From Leucobacter sp042726155 (GTDB lineage Bacteria > Actinomycetota > Actinomycetes > Actinomycetales > Microbacteriaceae), in assembly GCF_042726155.1 (NCBI RefSeq), contig NZ_JBHXHV010000001.1, positions 806,001-870,000 on the forward strand: a stretch of 64,000 nucleotides of DNA. The letters run 5' to 3'. The notes under the pieces were generated by a model. That model had not been told where the DNA came from, did not search any database, and saw nothing but the letters and a program-made list of their open reading frames with translations. The position numbers and the translations under genes are program-made. This document shows, one piece after another, positions 42,799 to 49,626 of the stretch. Numbering within the stretch: the stretch's first letter is position 1; each line of letters starts with the position of its first letter.

Positions 42799-42874
42799 GC
42801 CGCCTTAGCTCATCTGGTAGAGCAGCGCCCTTGTAAAGCGCAGGTGGTCGGTTCGAGTCCGACAGGCGGCTCCA
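42799..42874 (+). tRNA. tRNA-Thr (anticodon TGT)
   Basis: 76 bases with encoded CCA. Acceptor GCCGCCT pairs with AGGCGGC; D stem GCTC/GAGC, T stem GTCGG/CCGAC with TTCGAGT loop. The anticodon loop is CTTGTAA, giving anticodon TGT. The anticodon stem has four good pairs and one C31-A39 mismatch. The 3' end is the probable phage attachment site: phage genes start right after it. Confidence 0.93.
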
Positions 42875-42960
42875 ATAAACACCTGGTCATCGGCCAGATC
42901 GCAATTCGCAACTGAGGCTCAATTTGTCCGCGTGGGGCAAATCTGGGGCAGAGGCAAATA
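42864..42960. other. Putative prophage left attachment region
   Basis: Covers the tRNA-Thr 3' acceptor strand and the following non-coding bases. Two direct TGGGGCA repeats (42933-42939, 42944-42950), 11 bases apart, could be integrase arm sites. The matching right end is outside the window, so the core cannot be confirmed. Confidence 0.4.
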
Positions 42961-42964
42961 CGAA

Positions 42965-43005
42965 ACGCCCCCACCGTCAGCTCGGTAGAGCCGCGGTGGG
43001 GGCGT
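42965..43005. terminator. 12-bp GC hairpin after the tRNA
   Basis: Perfect stem 42965-42976 with 42994-43005, 17-base loop, followed by GTTCTTTG. It may end the tRNA transcript or antisense late transcripts. Confidence 0.65.
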
Positions 43006-43040
43006 GTTCTTTGTCGGTGGTGCGGCGTATCGTGCTGCGC

Positions 43041-43310
43041 ATGAGTAGACCTGCACCGATCCGTATCGACGCTGACACGTGGGCGATCATGCGTGAGCCC
43101 GTTGATCGTCCGGTGGCGATGGTGCATCGCGTGACGGACGTATCGGGGGAGGCGCGGTTCCTGGTGTTGAAGTGGAATGTCGACCCGGCTAAGCGTCGCC
43201 TCACGGGCCTGTATCCCACGTTCGAACTCGCTGAGGCGTCGGTGTTGTACCAGTTGCCGAAGATGCCTGATCCGAGCAAGCCGCCGAATGGTGGCGGGAG
43301 GCTGCCGTAG
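43041..43310 (+). CDS. Small prophage protein of unknown function
   Basis: 89 residues, no recognised family. The N-terminus is MSRPAPIRIDADTWAIMREP; the middle is beta-rich (VAMVHRVTDVSGEARFLVLKW) and the end Pro/Gly-rich. The ATG follows a possible TATCGT -10 (43028-43033) by seven bases, so a leaderless transcript is possible. It is oriented against the late operon, like the adjacent SRAP gene; both may be expressed from the prophage in the lysogen. Confidence 0.6.
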   Translation: MSRPAPIRIDADTWAIMREPVDRPVAMVHRVTDVSGEARFLVLKWNVDPAKRRLTGLYPTFELAEASVLYQLPKMPDPSKPPNGGGRLP

Positions 43311-43330
43311 CGAGTGACAACGTCGCGGCG

Positions 43331-43336
43331 TACGAT
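43331..43336 (+). promoter_or_regulatory. -10 box (TACGAT), leaderless SRAP gene
   Basis: Ends six bases before the ATG at 43343; same box as proS. Suggests expression by host RNA polymerase in the lysogen. Confidence 0.5.
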
Positions 43337-43342
43337 GCTGCC

Positions 43343-43954
43343 ATGTGTGCTTCGTATGGGCTCGGCGGGCCCGGCTCTCTCCCGCTCGACATGGAACCGT
43401 TGAGCGAGCCCGGGAACCTCACGCTGCTCGAGGAGTGGATGGAGCAGCGCGGCGGCGGGGCGAAGATCACCGGCAAGAACGCCCTCAACCTGAACCCGAT
43501 CATCCGTGCAGACGGCGACGGACGCCGACTGGATCTCGCGTGGTGGTGGCTGTGGCTTGACGGGTCCGGGCCGGTGAAGTTCTCCGCCTTCAACTCGCGC
43601 GACGACAAGCTACTGCGCTCCTGGAAGCGCCCATTCCAGCACCGCGCGATCCTCCCCGCGACTTGGTACGTCGAGAAAAAGGGCCGCTTCCATCTGCCCC
43701 ACCATGAGGGATTCGGGATCGCCGCGCTCACGTCGACGGTCACACGGGACGACGGCACCGAGCTCGTCACCTATGCGATGGTGACGCGCGACGCTGTCGG
43801 CGAGGCGGCGGAGTACTGGCCGCGGATGCCGCTCGTGCTGCCGCGCGACATGCACGATGAATGGCTCGACCCGGAGCGCGCCGGCGACGCCGAGCTCGTT
43901 GCCGAGGTGCAGCACGGGTCTGACGAGATCTCGCGCGCGCTGACTGCCGCCTGA
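43343..43954 (+). CDS. SRAP-domain (YedK/HMCES-like) protein, prophage-encoded
   Basis: 203 residues. Cys2 (MCASYG) would be the thiol that forms a covalent DNA-protein crosslink with abasic sites in single-stranded DNA. Further SRAP signatures are FNSRDDK (Asn84), RAILPATWYVEKKG with Glu111, and RMPLVLPRDMHDEWLD. The histidine that normally lies two residues before RMP in this motif is absent: the sequence is EYWPRMP, with Trp159 at that position. The protein may still bind DNA but its crosslink chemistry could differ. It is one of two rightward genes at the prophage left end and has its own leaderless promoter. Possible roles are protection of phage or host DNA, or SOS-linked functions. Confidence 0.85.
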   Translation: MCASYGLGGPGSLPLDMEPLSEPGNLTLLEEWMEQRGGGAKITGKNALNLNPIIRADGDGRRLDLAWWWLWLDGSGPVKFSAFNSRDDKLLRSWKRPFQHRAILPATWYVEKKGRFHLPHHEGFGIAALTSTVTRDDGTELVTYAMVTRDAVGEAAEYWPRMPLVLPRDMHDEWLDPERAGDAELVAEVQHGSDEISRALTAA

Positions 43955-43965
43955 AACGACGAAAC

Positions 43966-44003
43966 ACCCCCTCTCCCGGGCCGTAAGGCTCAGGAGAGGG
44001 GGT
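43966..44003. terminator. Hairpin between SRAP and late operon end
   Basis: 11-bp perfect stem (43966-43976 with 43993-44003) and 16-base loop between convergent genes. Confidence 0.7.
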
Positions 44004-44014
44004 ATTCGTGCGAA

Positions 44015-44515
44015 TCAGCGAAGGTTCAGAGCTTCGCGCATTGTCGTCCTCATGTGTCGTTCTGCTGCGGCTATCTCTTTCGGATTACGGTCACGAAGAG
44101 CCTTTGCAGTCGCGTCAAGCGACCGCGCAACTTTGTCGGGTCCAAGAACTTCGATTGGAGAAAGGATGCTCGGCGCGTTTAGTTCGCTCTCTTCCAACCT
44201 CAGTCCGAGGGCGTCTAGTTTCTCACCGATTTGCTGGCTTCGACCGTCGACAGCGATGCCCTCTTCCAGCGCACGATGTACCAATTCGACAGCTTCTTCA
44301 TGCTCGGCTTTCACATCATCGAACTCGCTCAAAATAACTTTGAGCGACAACAACATCGTCAGCGCATTTACGTAGGCCTCAAAGCGCTGCTCGCGAACCC
44401 ACTTATTGTGTTCACGACGTGACGATAGCCATGCGCCGATTAGAGTGCCCGCTGTCACGAGCGCAGCGGCTCCGAGAACTGTAAACAAATCATGCGGCGA
44501 CGGAAACTCTTGCAT
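44015..44515 (-). CDS. Membrane-anchored coiled-coil protein, prophage
   Basis: 166 residues, no recognised family. One N-terminal membrane helix (LFTVLGAAALVTAGTLIGAWLS, about 10-31) is followed by a long helical, charged cytoplasmic region with coiled-coil character. It lies at the promoter-distal end of the late operon, ~40 bases after the holin-like gene, and its base composition is lower in GC than that of the neighbours. This pattern is typical of accessory genes; a role in exclusion or lysis timing is possible but unproven. Confidence 0.65.
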   Translation of the reverse strand: MQEFPSPHDLFTVLGAAALVTAGTLIGAWLSSRREHNKWVREQRFEAYVNALTMLLSLKVILSEFDDVKAEHEEAVELVHRALEEGIAVDGRSQQIGEKLDALGLRLEESELNAPSILSPIEVLGPDKVARSLDATAKALRDRNPKEIAAAERHMRTTMREALNLR

Positions 44516-44555
44516 CCGTCAAGGTTAGACGTTGCCCTGGAAACGTGAGCGGTTC

Positions 44556-44861
44556 TTATCCATTGATCTTCGCGTAGCGAGGCTCGTAGTGTGGGCGGGC
44601 TGAGTTGCCGAGCATCCACTTTTCGATGTTCGGCCAGCGGTCGCCGAGCCACTGCGCGATCTTCTGATAGAGCAGGACCGCGGCGGCCGTGATTGCGGCC
44701 TGGATGAGCGCGAGCGTGCTCGTCCCGCCGTACCCGGCCTCAGCGAATACGCCGTCGGCCCACGCGATCACGCCCGCGACGACGGGTACGAGAGCGACGA
44801 GGCGCACGATGAGCACGCCGACGAGGGCGGCGATGAATGTTCGGGTGGTCTGCGGGGTCAT
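44556..44861 (-). CDS. Holin-like phage membrane protein
   Basis: 101 residues with two hydrophobic segments (about 8-34 and 50-66) and a charged C-terminal tail (WLGDRWPNIEKWMLGN). Size, topology and place after the endolysin fit a phage holin that makes membrane lesions at lysis. It overlaps the upstream gene by 4 bases (ATGA at 44858-44861). Sequence alone cannot prove holin activity. Confidence 0.7.
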   Translation of the reverse strand: MTPQTTRTFIAALVGVLIVRLVALVPVVAGVIAWADGVFAEAGYGGTSTLALIQAAITAAAVLLYQKIAQWLGDRWPNIEKWMLGNSARPHYEPRYAKING

Positions 44862-45253
44862 CTTGTCCCTTTCCGTGGGTCGATGGTGTCTTCGATGTTG
44901 GATACGCGAGAGCTCAGGTCGGCGTCGCCGGATTCCATGAGGTGTTGCAGGCCCGACAGTTTTTCGTCTTGCCCGTTGAGCTGGCTCGCCTGGCGTTGCT
45001 GTTCGGCCTCAACTCGTTGCAGCGCATCATTCATGGAGGTGCCAGTGTTGGGGCGCACCTCGTGGTGGATCTCGTCGAGCAACTTCAGCTTTGCCGGGAG
45101 TGCGGAGAGCGCGTTCACCGTCGCGACGAACTTAGTGAACGCCGGCCACAGCTTCACGACGGCCGCGATGAACGCGATCGCTGCGGCTGCCCAGATGATC
45201 GCCTTCACTACGGTGAGGTTGCCGAAGATAAGTTCGAGCTGGTCTTCAATCAT
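44858..45253 (-). CDS. DUF2746-like phage membrane protein
   Basis: 131 residues. A single membrane helix (about 14-36: VVKAIIWAAAAIAFIAAVVKL) and a long C-terminal coiled coil (DALQRVEAEQQRQASQLNGQDEKLSGLQHL). This is the layout of DUF2746 proteins from the lysis region of actinophages, whose function is unknown. ATG 45253 overlaps the stop of the 33-residue gene upstream (ATGA), which fixes the start; the longer open frame to 45406 overlaps the lysin and is not credible. Confidence 0.72.
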   Translation of the reverse strand: MIEDQLELIFGNLTVVKAIIWAAAAIAFIAAVVKLWPAFTKFVATVNALSALPAKLKLLDEIHHEVRPNTGTSMNDALQRVEAEQQRQASQLNGQDEKLSGLQHLMESGDADLSSRVSNIEDTIDPRKGTR

Positions 45254-45351
45254 CGGTGCCGCCGAACGATCAGCTCCCGAACCACGACGATCAATCCGAG
45301 GATCGCCAGTACCACGCCCGCTGCGAGGAGCACTGACGCTGCGATGCTCAC
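45250..45351 (-). CDS. 33-residue single-helix membrane protein in the lysis cassette
   Basis: Very short gene: GTG start at 45351, TGA at 45250-45252. The product begins VSIAASVLLAAGVVLAILG and continues as one membrane helix followed by a basic tail (RELIVRRHR). The GTG overlaps the endolysin stop (GTGA) and its own TGA overlaps the next ATG (ATGA), so it is locked into a translational chain on both sides. That double coupling is the main evidence that it is real. It may be a small holin, antiholin or pinholin-like regulator. Confidence 0.65.
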   Translation of the reverse strand: MSIAASVLLAAGVVLAILGLIVVVRELIVRRHR

Positions 45352-46082
45352 AGCTTGTACCAGGTGCCGTCGTGCCAGTACTGCCCCTTGCGGGCGCCGG
45401 CGGCATCGTTCGCGACCGAGAGCGGGATGCCGTTCATGAGCAGCATCTTGTTGAAGTCGGCGACGCGGTACTGGTCGACGACGCCGCTCGGGTTGTAGCG
45501 TGCTGCGGCGAGGTCGGCGGAGTCGGTCTGCTGGATGTGCCGGATCGTGCGGTTGTCGATGATGTAGACGTGCCCGCTGCCGCGGGAGGCGATGACGCTC
45601 TGTGACATGAGGAGTCTCTTTCTGGTCGGTGCGGCGGCCGGGTTTGGTGCCGTGAGGTTGGTGCGGGGGCGGAGGTAGCCGACGAGCCCGCGAGTGATGA
45701 GCCGCGCCCGCGACACCGGTCCCGGATTCTGGGTAAGGACTGGCAAGAGTTCACCCTCGGGTGGGCCGGTCGCGATCGCGGTGTGCGATCCCGGGTACCA
45801 GGTGTTGCGTTCCCAGAACGCGATGTCGCCTGCCCGGATGCCTTCGATGCCGTTGTGCTTCGTGAACAGATCCGCAAGCCGTGGCGCGTACGGGAAGCGG
45901 TTGAACACGGAGACCGTGTCGTCGTCGGGCGCGTACCCGTCGCCGGGCTGCCCGCCGAGCTCGTACAGGATCGCGAGCCACAGATCATGGCACTGTGCCC
46001 CGTAGGCTGCGTCGAGGTCGATGTAGCGGCTCTCGACGGTCGGTATCCAGTTGATGAAATCGAATGATGCCGAGAGTGCCAT
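45348..46082 (-). CDS. Phage endolysin, CHAP-type amidase/peptidase
   Basis: 244 residues. The CHAP domain (about 5-135) has the catalytic Cys31 in YGAQCHDLW and His100 in YPGSHTAIATG. CHAP enzymes cut peptidoglycan amide or peptide bonds. The C-terminal ~90 residues (from MSQSVIASRGSGHVYIIDNRT to KGQYWHDGTWYKL) are a separate, probably wall-binding domain. A Pro/Ala-rich linker joins the two. It heads the chain lysin, 33-aa protein, DUF2746, holin-like protein. Confidence 0.88.
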   Translation of the reverse strand: MALSASFDFINWIPTVESRYIDLDAAYGAQCHDLWLAILYELGGQPGDGYAPDDDTVSVFNRFPYAPRLADLFTKHNGIEGIRAGDIAFWERNTWYPGSHTAIATGPPEGELLPVLTQNPGPVSRARLITRGLVGYLRPRTNLTAPNPAAAPTRKRLLMSQSVIASRGSGHVYIIDNRTIRHIQQTDSADLAAARYNPSGVVDQYRVADFNKMLLMNGIPLSVANDAAGARKGQYWHDGTWYKL

Positions 46083-46100
46083 CGGTTCCCCTTTCGTGGG

Positions 46101-47873
46101 CTACAGGGTGAGTACGCCGGGCATCGGTGAGGTGATGACGGCGTTGATCGCGGCTTCGAACTTGGCTGCGATGTGGCGCTGTCCGAGGTCGTTCGGGTGG
46201 ATGCGTGGCGTCCCCGTGTCCTGGGTGGAGATCATCGTCGCGAGATCGAATCCCGGTCGCAGGTCGACGACGTGCACGTTCGGGAACTCGGCCGCCACGG
46301 TTTCGACCATCGCCCGGTAGAGGGTGTCCGCGTTCGTCGCCATACCGTTGCGTGGTGGTTCTTGGGCGACGAAGATCTGCGGTGGGTTCGGGTCCGGGAT
46401 GATCACGCCGTGGATGAAGCCGTGCGATGCCGACCCGGTTCCGGGCCACTCGATGCGCAGCGACTTCGAACCGGTCGTGCCGGCCGCGGCGTTCATGCCT
46501 GTGACGCGTATCGCGATTGGGGTGAGCGTCGTGATCGTGGCATCCACGACCGACGTGTAGGCGGGGCGGGTGCCGTTGAGTGCGATCGTTTTGAGTGTGA
46601 CCCCGTTGCACTTCGCGACGAGATCACCCGCCGCGCCCGAGGTGCCGGCGAGGGTGAGTATCCAGGCTTCGTCCCCGGTGACGGTGAACGACTTCGAGCT
46701 GCCCGCGACCGCGTTGCTGCGGCGCAGCGCGCCCCCGTAGCAGGCAGTGGAGATCACCGACGTGACATCCGCCCACGCCCCGGTCTCGGTCCCTGCGGAC
46801 GCGGGGAGGATCTGCGCGGAACTCACGAGCGCGATCACGGATCGCAGCATGAGGCCCCAGAAGTCGACGTTGGGTTGCGTCAACCAGGTCGCACCGAGCC
46901 CGAGCTCGTTCATGTAGTTCTCGATCAGCACCACCCCGCGCGCGGCCGGCGTCCACGTCCGGTCGATCGTGACACCGTCACGCGTGTCACCCCACGACGG
47001 GGCAAGCAGTGCGGGGAACGTGTCGAGGATCGGGGTCGAACCGCGGCCCCATGCCTTGACGTTCCCGAATCCGCAGCGACGTGCGAGCACGAGCGGGTAC
47101 TCGCCCGCGTTCGGGGTCGTGTACGTGCTCGGCACTTTCGTGAACGAGTGCCCGATCGACCACAGCGGGGCCGATTCGACATTCGGGTTCGGTTTCGACG
47201 CGGCGATCGCGTCGCTGACGTCTTGCACGGTGGCCTTCTCAGCGAGCGCGGTCGCGACGGTGGCAGCGTCTGCCTTCTCGCTGAGGCCAGTCTGCATGGT
47301 GTCCATGCGGCCGTTGAGTGCGGTCATGTCGATCGAGGCCGCAGCCTGCTCGGCCCGGTTCGCCTCGCTCGTCGCGGCCGAGGCCGACTCGGCCGCGGTA
47401 TCTCGTGCCGCGTTCGACTCGTCGACGGCGGCAGTGATCCCAGCGAGGCCACCGAGAGCCTCCGCGACGGCGGTGCCCTCTTCGATTGCGTCGACCGTCT
47501 CGTCGCGCATCTGCTCCACCGTGGCCAGCCACAAGGGCGGGGCGAACACCGAACCGCCCACGTCGCCAGACTCCACGACGGGGAGCGCCCGGTATTCGAC
47601 CTCGCCAGTGTCGGGCACTGCGGCCCACCACTCGAACGTGCGGCCGCCGAGGATCTCCCGGATGCGCACCGCCGTGCCGGTCGGGTTCGCCGGCATGGAG
47701 AACGGGCGACCCGCCAGATCGCGTAGCTCGCCCTGCACGACCTGCGCGGTCGCGGTCGACTGGGTGACGAGCAGCTCGCCCGTGTCGATGCGGGCGGCTT
47801 GCGTGAACTCGATACGGCCCGACTCGATGCTGCCTGCACTGTCGGCGATGCGGCCGGTAATTGTCGTCATCAT
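46101..47873 (-). CDS. Tail fibre/receptor protein with SGNH-hydrolase domain
   Basis: 590 residues. The N-terminal ~110 residues are a virion-attachment beta domain, followed by a helical Ala/Glu-rich stalk (~115-225). From ~235 there is an SGNH (GDSL-like) esterase fold: nucleophile Ser in WSIGHSFT, Asn-containing LIENYMNELG, and the C-terminal Asp/His block in PRIHPNDLGQRH. A carbohydrate-module-like insertion lies around 385-470. It probably deacylates or binds a surface glycan during adsorption. Substrate unknown. Confidence 0.78.
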   Translation of the reverse strand: MMTTITGRIADSAGSIESGRIEFTQAARIDTGELLVTQSTATAQVVQGELRDLAGRPFSMPANPTGTAVRIREILGGRTFEWWAAVPDTGEVEYRALPVVESGDVGGSVFAPPLWLATVEQMRDETVDAIEEGTAVAEALGGLAGITAAVDESNAARDTAAESASAATSEANRAEQAAASIDMTALNGRMDTMQTGLSEKADAATVATALAEKATVQDVSDAIAASKPNPNVESAPLWSIGHSFTKVPSTYTTPNAGEYPLVLARRCGFGNVKAWGRGSTPILDTFPALLAPSWGDTRDGVTIDRTWTPAARGVVLIENYMNELGLGATWLTQPNVDFWGLMLRSVIALVSSAQILPASAGTETGAWADVTSVISTACYGGALRRSNAVAGSSKSFTVTGDEAWILTLAGTSGAAGDLVAKCNGVTLKTIALNGTRPAYTSVVDATITTLTPIAIRVTGMNAAAGTTGSKSLRIEWPGTGSASHGFIHGVIIPDPNPPQIFVAQEPPRNGMATNADTLYRAMVETVAAEFPNVHVVDLRPGFDLATMISTQDTGTPRIHPNDLGQRHIAAKFEAAINAVITSPMPGVLTL

Positions 47874-47897
47874 GCGCCCGTTCCCCGGGAGACCCGG

Positions 47898-48515
47898 CTA
47901 GTACTGATCGCTGTAGTTCAGCGTGAAAGAGAGATTCTTGACGCGGCCCGCATCCGTCGCGGTGCCACCGTCCGCGCTCCGATACCCGTAGAGGCGAAGC
48001 TGGAACTTCGGGTTCGCCCCTGCGGGAATGCGCACGGATGCTGCGGCGGCGAACGAGTCGCCGTTGAATGCGGCCGGGATGAATGGGTTGTTGCTGACGT
48101 TCGCGACGTCGGCCGCGATGAGCGTCGATCCTTGCCAGAGTTCGAGGCGGAGGTAGATCCCGAGCGCGGACGTTGACGCATCGCCCGCCCACTCGAATGT
48201 GCCGGACCCGATCAGGGTCGCAGCGCGCCGGCCACTGAGTGGGCCGGGCATTTCGAAGTCGAGCGTCTCTGGCCCTTTCTGTCCGAAGCCCGTGCCGTAC
48301 GTGAGCTTCAGTGCGGGCGGTGCCACCTGATACGTGGAGCGGGCTTGGATTTCCGCGATCGCTTGGAGTGCGGAGTCGATCGCTTCCTGCTGCTTCAGGA
48401 GTGTGCGCGCAATTTCGGTGCCGGTGGGCCGCTGCGTGTCGGCGAGTGACTTCTGCATGCGACGCAGTTCGGCCGGGAGTCGCTTGTCGTCGGGCGTGTA
48501 GATCCTGCTCACCAT
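47898..48515 (-). CDS. Minor tail / baseplate protein
   Basis: 205 residues. A helical N-terminus (LRRMQKSLADTQRPTGTEIARTLLKQQEAIDSALQ-like) is followed by a beta-rich C-terminal domain (~75-205) that could be a carbohydrate-binding fold. No enzyme motifs. Overlaps the upstream gene by 7 bases and lies just before the SGNH tail gene, so it likely sits at the tail tip. Confidence 0.65.
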   Translation of the reverse strand: MVSRIYTPDDKRLPAELRRMQKSLADTQRPTGTEIARTLLKQQEAIDSALQAIAEIQARSTYQVAPPALKLTYGTGFGQKGPETLDFEMPGPLSGRRAATLIGSGTFEWAGDASTSALGIYLRLELWQGSTLIAADVANVSNNPFIPAAFNGDSFAAAASVRIPAGANPKFQLRLYGYRSADGGTATDAGRVKNLSFTLNYSDQY

Positions 48516-49624
48516 GCGGTCTCTCCTGCCACTACAACTCCGAACCAGTCGTCGTCCGCGCCGCCCGATACTTCGAGCACGCGGCGCGCGTACGAGCCGT
48601 CAGGGATCAGCCAGTGGTCAGCAACCTCGACCGTGCACCAGTCGCCGTGCCGGAGCCCGACCGCCCGCTCAGCGCGCACATCGAACGACCAGTACTGGAC
48701 CGGAGCCTGCCCCTCAGTGAGTCGGCGCTGCGCCCACGCGTCAAGCGTCGACTGCTTTGACACCGACGAATGCGATGAGTCCCACACCTCCGACAGCGGG
48801 AAACCAGCGTTGATGAGTTTCGTGCCGGTCGCGCGTGCGGCCATGACGCGGTCGTCGCTTTTGCCGCCCATGAATATCGCGGTCTGCACCATGAACTCCG
48901 GGGACACCTTCACGGCGAGCCCGCGCAGGTCCGGCTCTTCGCCGCCCGACTGCCACGTGTGCCAGAACGCCGACGTCAACTCCTGCACGGAATCGCGAGC
49001 GGTTACGAACGACCACGACAGGCGATCGTTCGCGTCAAGCTGCGGCACCCAATCCCACTCGACACCACCCTCGAGCTGCGAGATATCCTCGACCGCATCC
49101 TGCACCGGCTTACCCTCAACAGCCAACCAAGACTTCTCCCGGCTGCCCGAACGGTCGGCCTCCCACACCACGGGGACCGCGCCGCCGGGGTGTGCGAATG
49201 CTTGCTGGTAGAGGCGTTTCATCATCGTGCCGTAGTCGACGTTCTCGATCGTCGTGTCGCGTGCCGCGATCGGGTAGCCCTCGCTATCGACGAGCGGCCA
49301 CCAAACAGGCGGCAGCACATGCCGACGCGAGTACAGCGTTTCAACGCCCTGCCCGGGCATCTCGACATGGTTCAGGCCGTCGGTGTCCGTGTCCCCAGTA
49401 GGGATACCGAGAATGCCTGCTGCGTGCACACGGCCGTCGTCCTCCGAGAGCGAGATCGCGAACTTTCGCGGCTCCATGTACGGCCACCACGCACGACCGA
49501 TGTAGCCCGGCAGCGTGACCTTCACATCATCCGGGCGACATACCCCGGTCGACCATGACGCCTTCGAGAACTCAAGCTCGGTGACCGGCTCGCCCGTCAC
49601 AGTCTCGTGCAGAATCGCCCGCAT
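48509..49624 (-). CDS. Gp37-like minor tail protein
   Basis: 371 residues from ATG 49624 (AAGGG upstream). The pattern of an N-terminal ILHETVTGEPV domain, tail-associated WWPYMEPRKFAISLSEDDGRV and the C-terminal GLRHGDWCTVEVADHWLIPDGSYARRVLEV segment matches the siphovirus ReqiPepy6 Gp37-like family of actinophages. These are central tail-tip proteins. The longer frame to 49702 overlaps the previous gene and is rejected. Confidence 0.72.
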   Translation of the reverse strand: MRAILHETVTGEPVTELEFSKASWSTGVCRPDDVKVTLPGYIGRAWWPYMEPRKFAISLSEDDGRVHAAGILGIPTGDTDTDGLNHVEMPGQGVETLYSRRHVLPPVWWPLVDSEGYPIAARDTTIENVDYGTMMKRLYQQAFAHPGGAVPVVWEADRSGSREKSWLAVEGKPVQDAVEDISQLEGGVEWDWVPQLDANDRLSWSFVTARDSVQELTSAFWHTWQSGGEEPDLRGLAVKVSPEFMVQTAIFMGGKSDDRVMAARATGTKLINAGFPLSEVWDSSHSSVSKQSTLDAWAQRRLTEGQAPVQYWSFDVRAERAVGLRHGDWCTVEVADHWLIPDGSYARRVLEVSGGADDDWFGVVVAGETAW

Positions 49625-49626
49625 GG

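Noticed and set aside
42810..43127. Minus-strand ORF across tRNA-Thr with the string PVGLEPTTCALQGRC
   Set aside because: This is the well-known false protein produced by translating the tRNA antisense strand.
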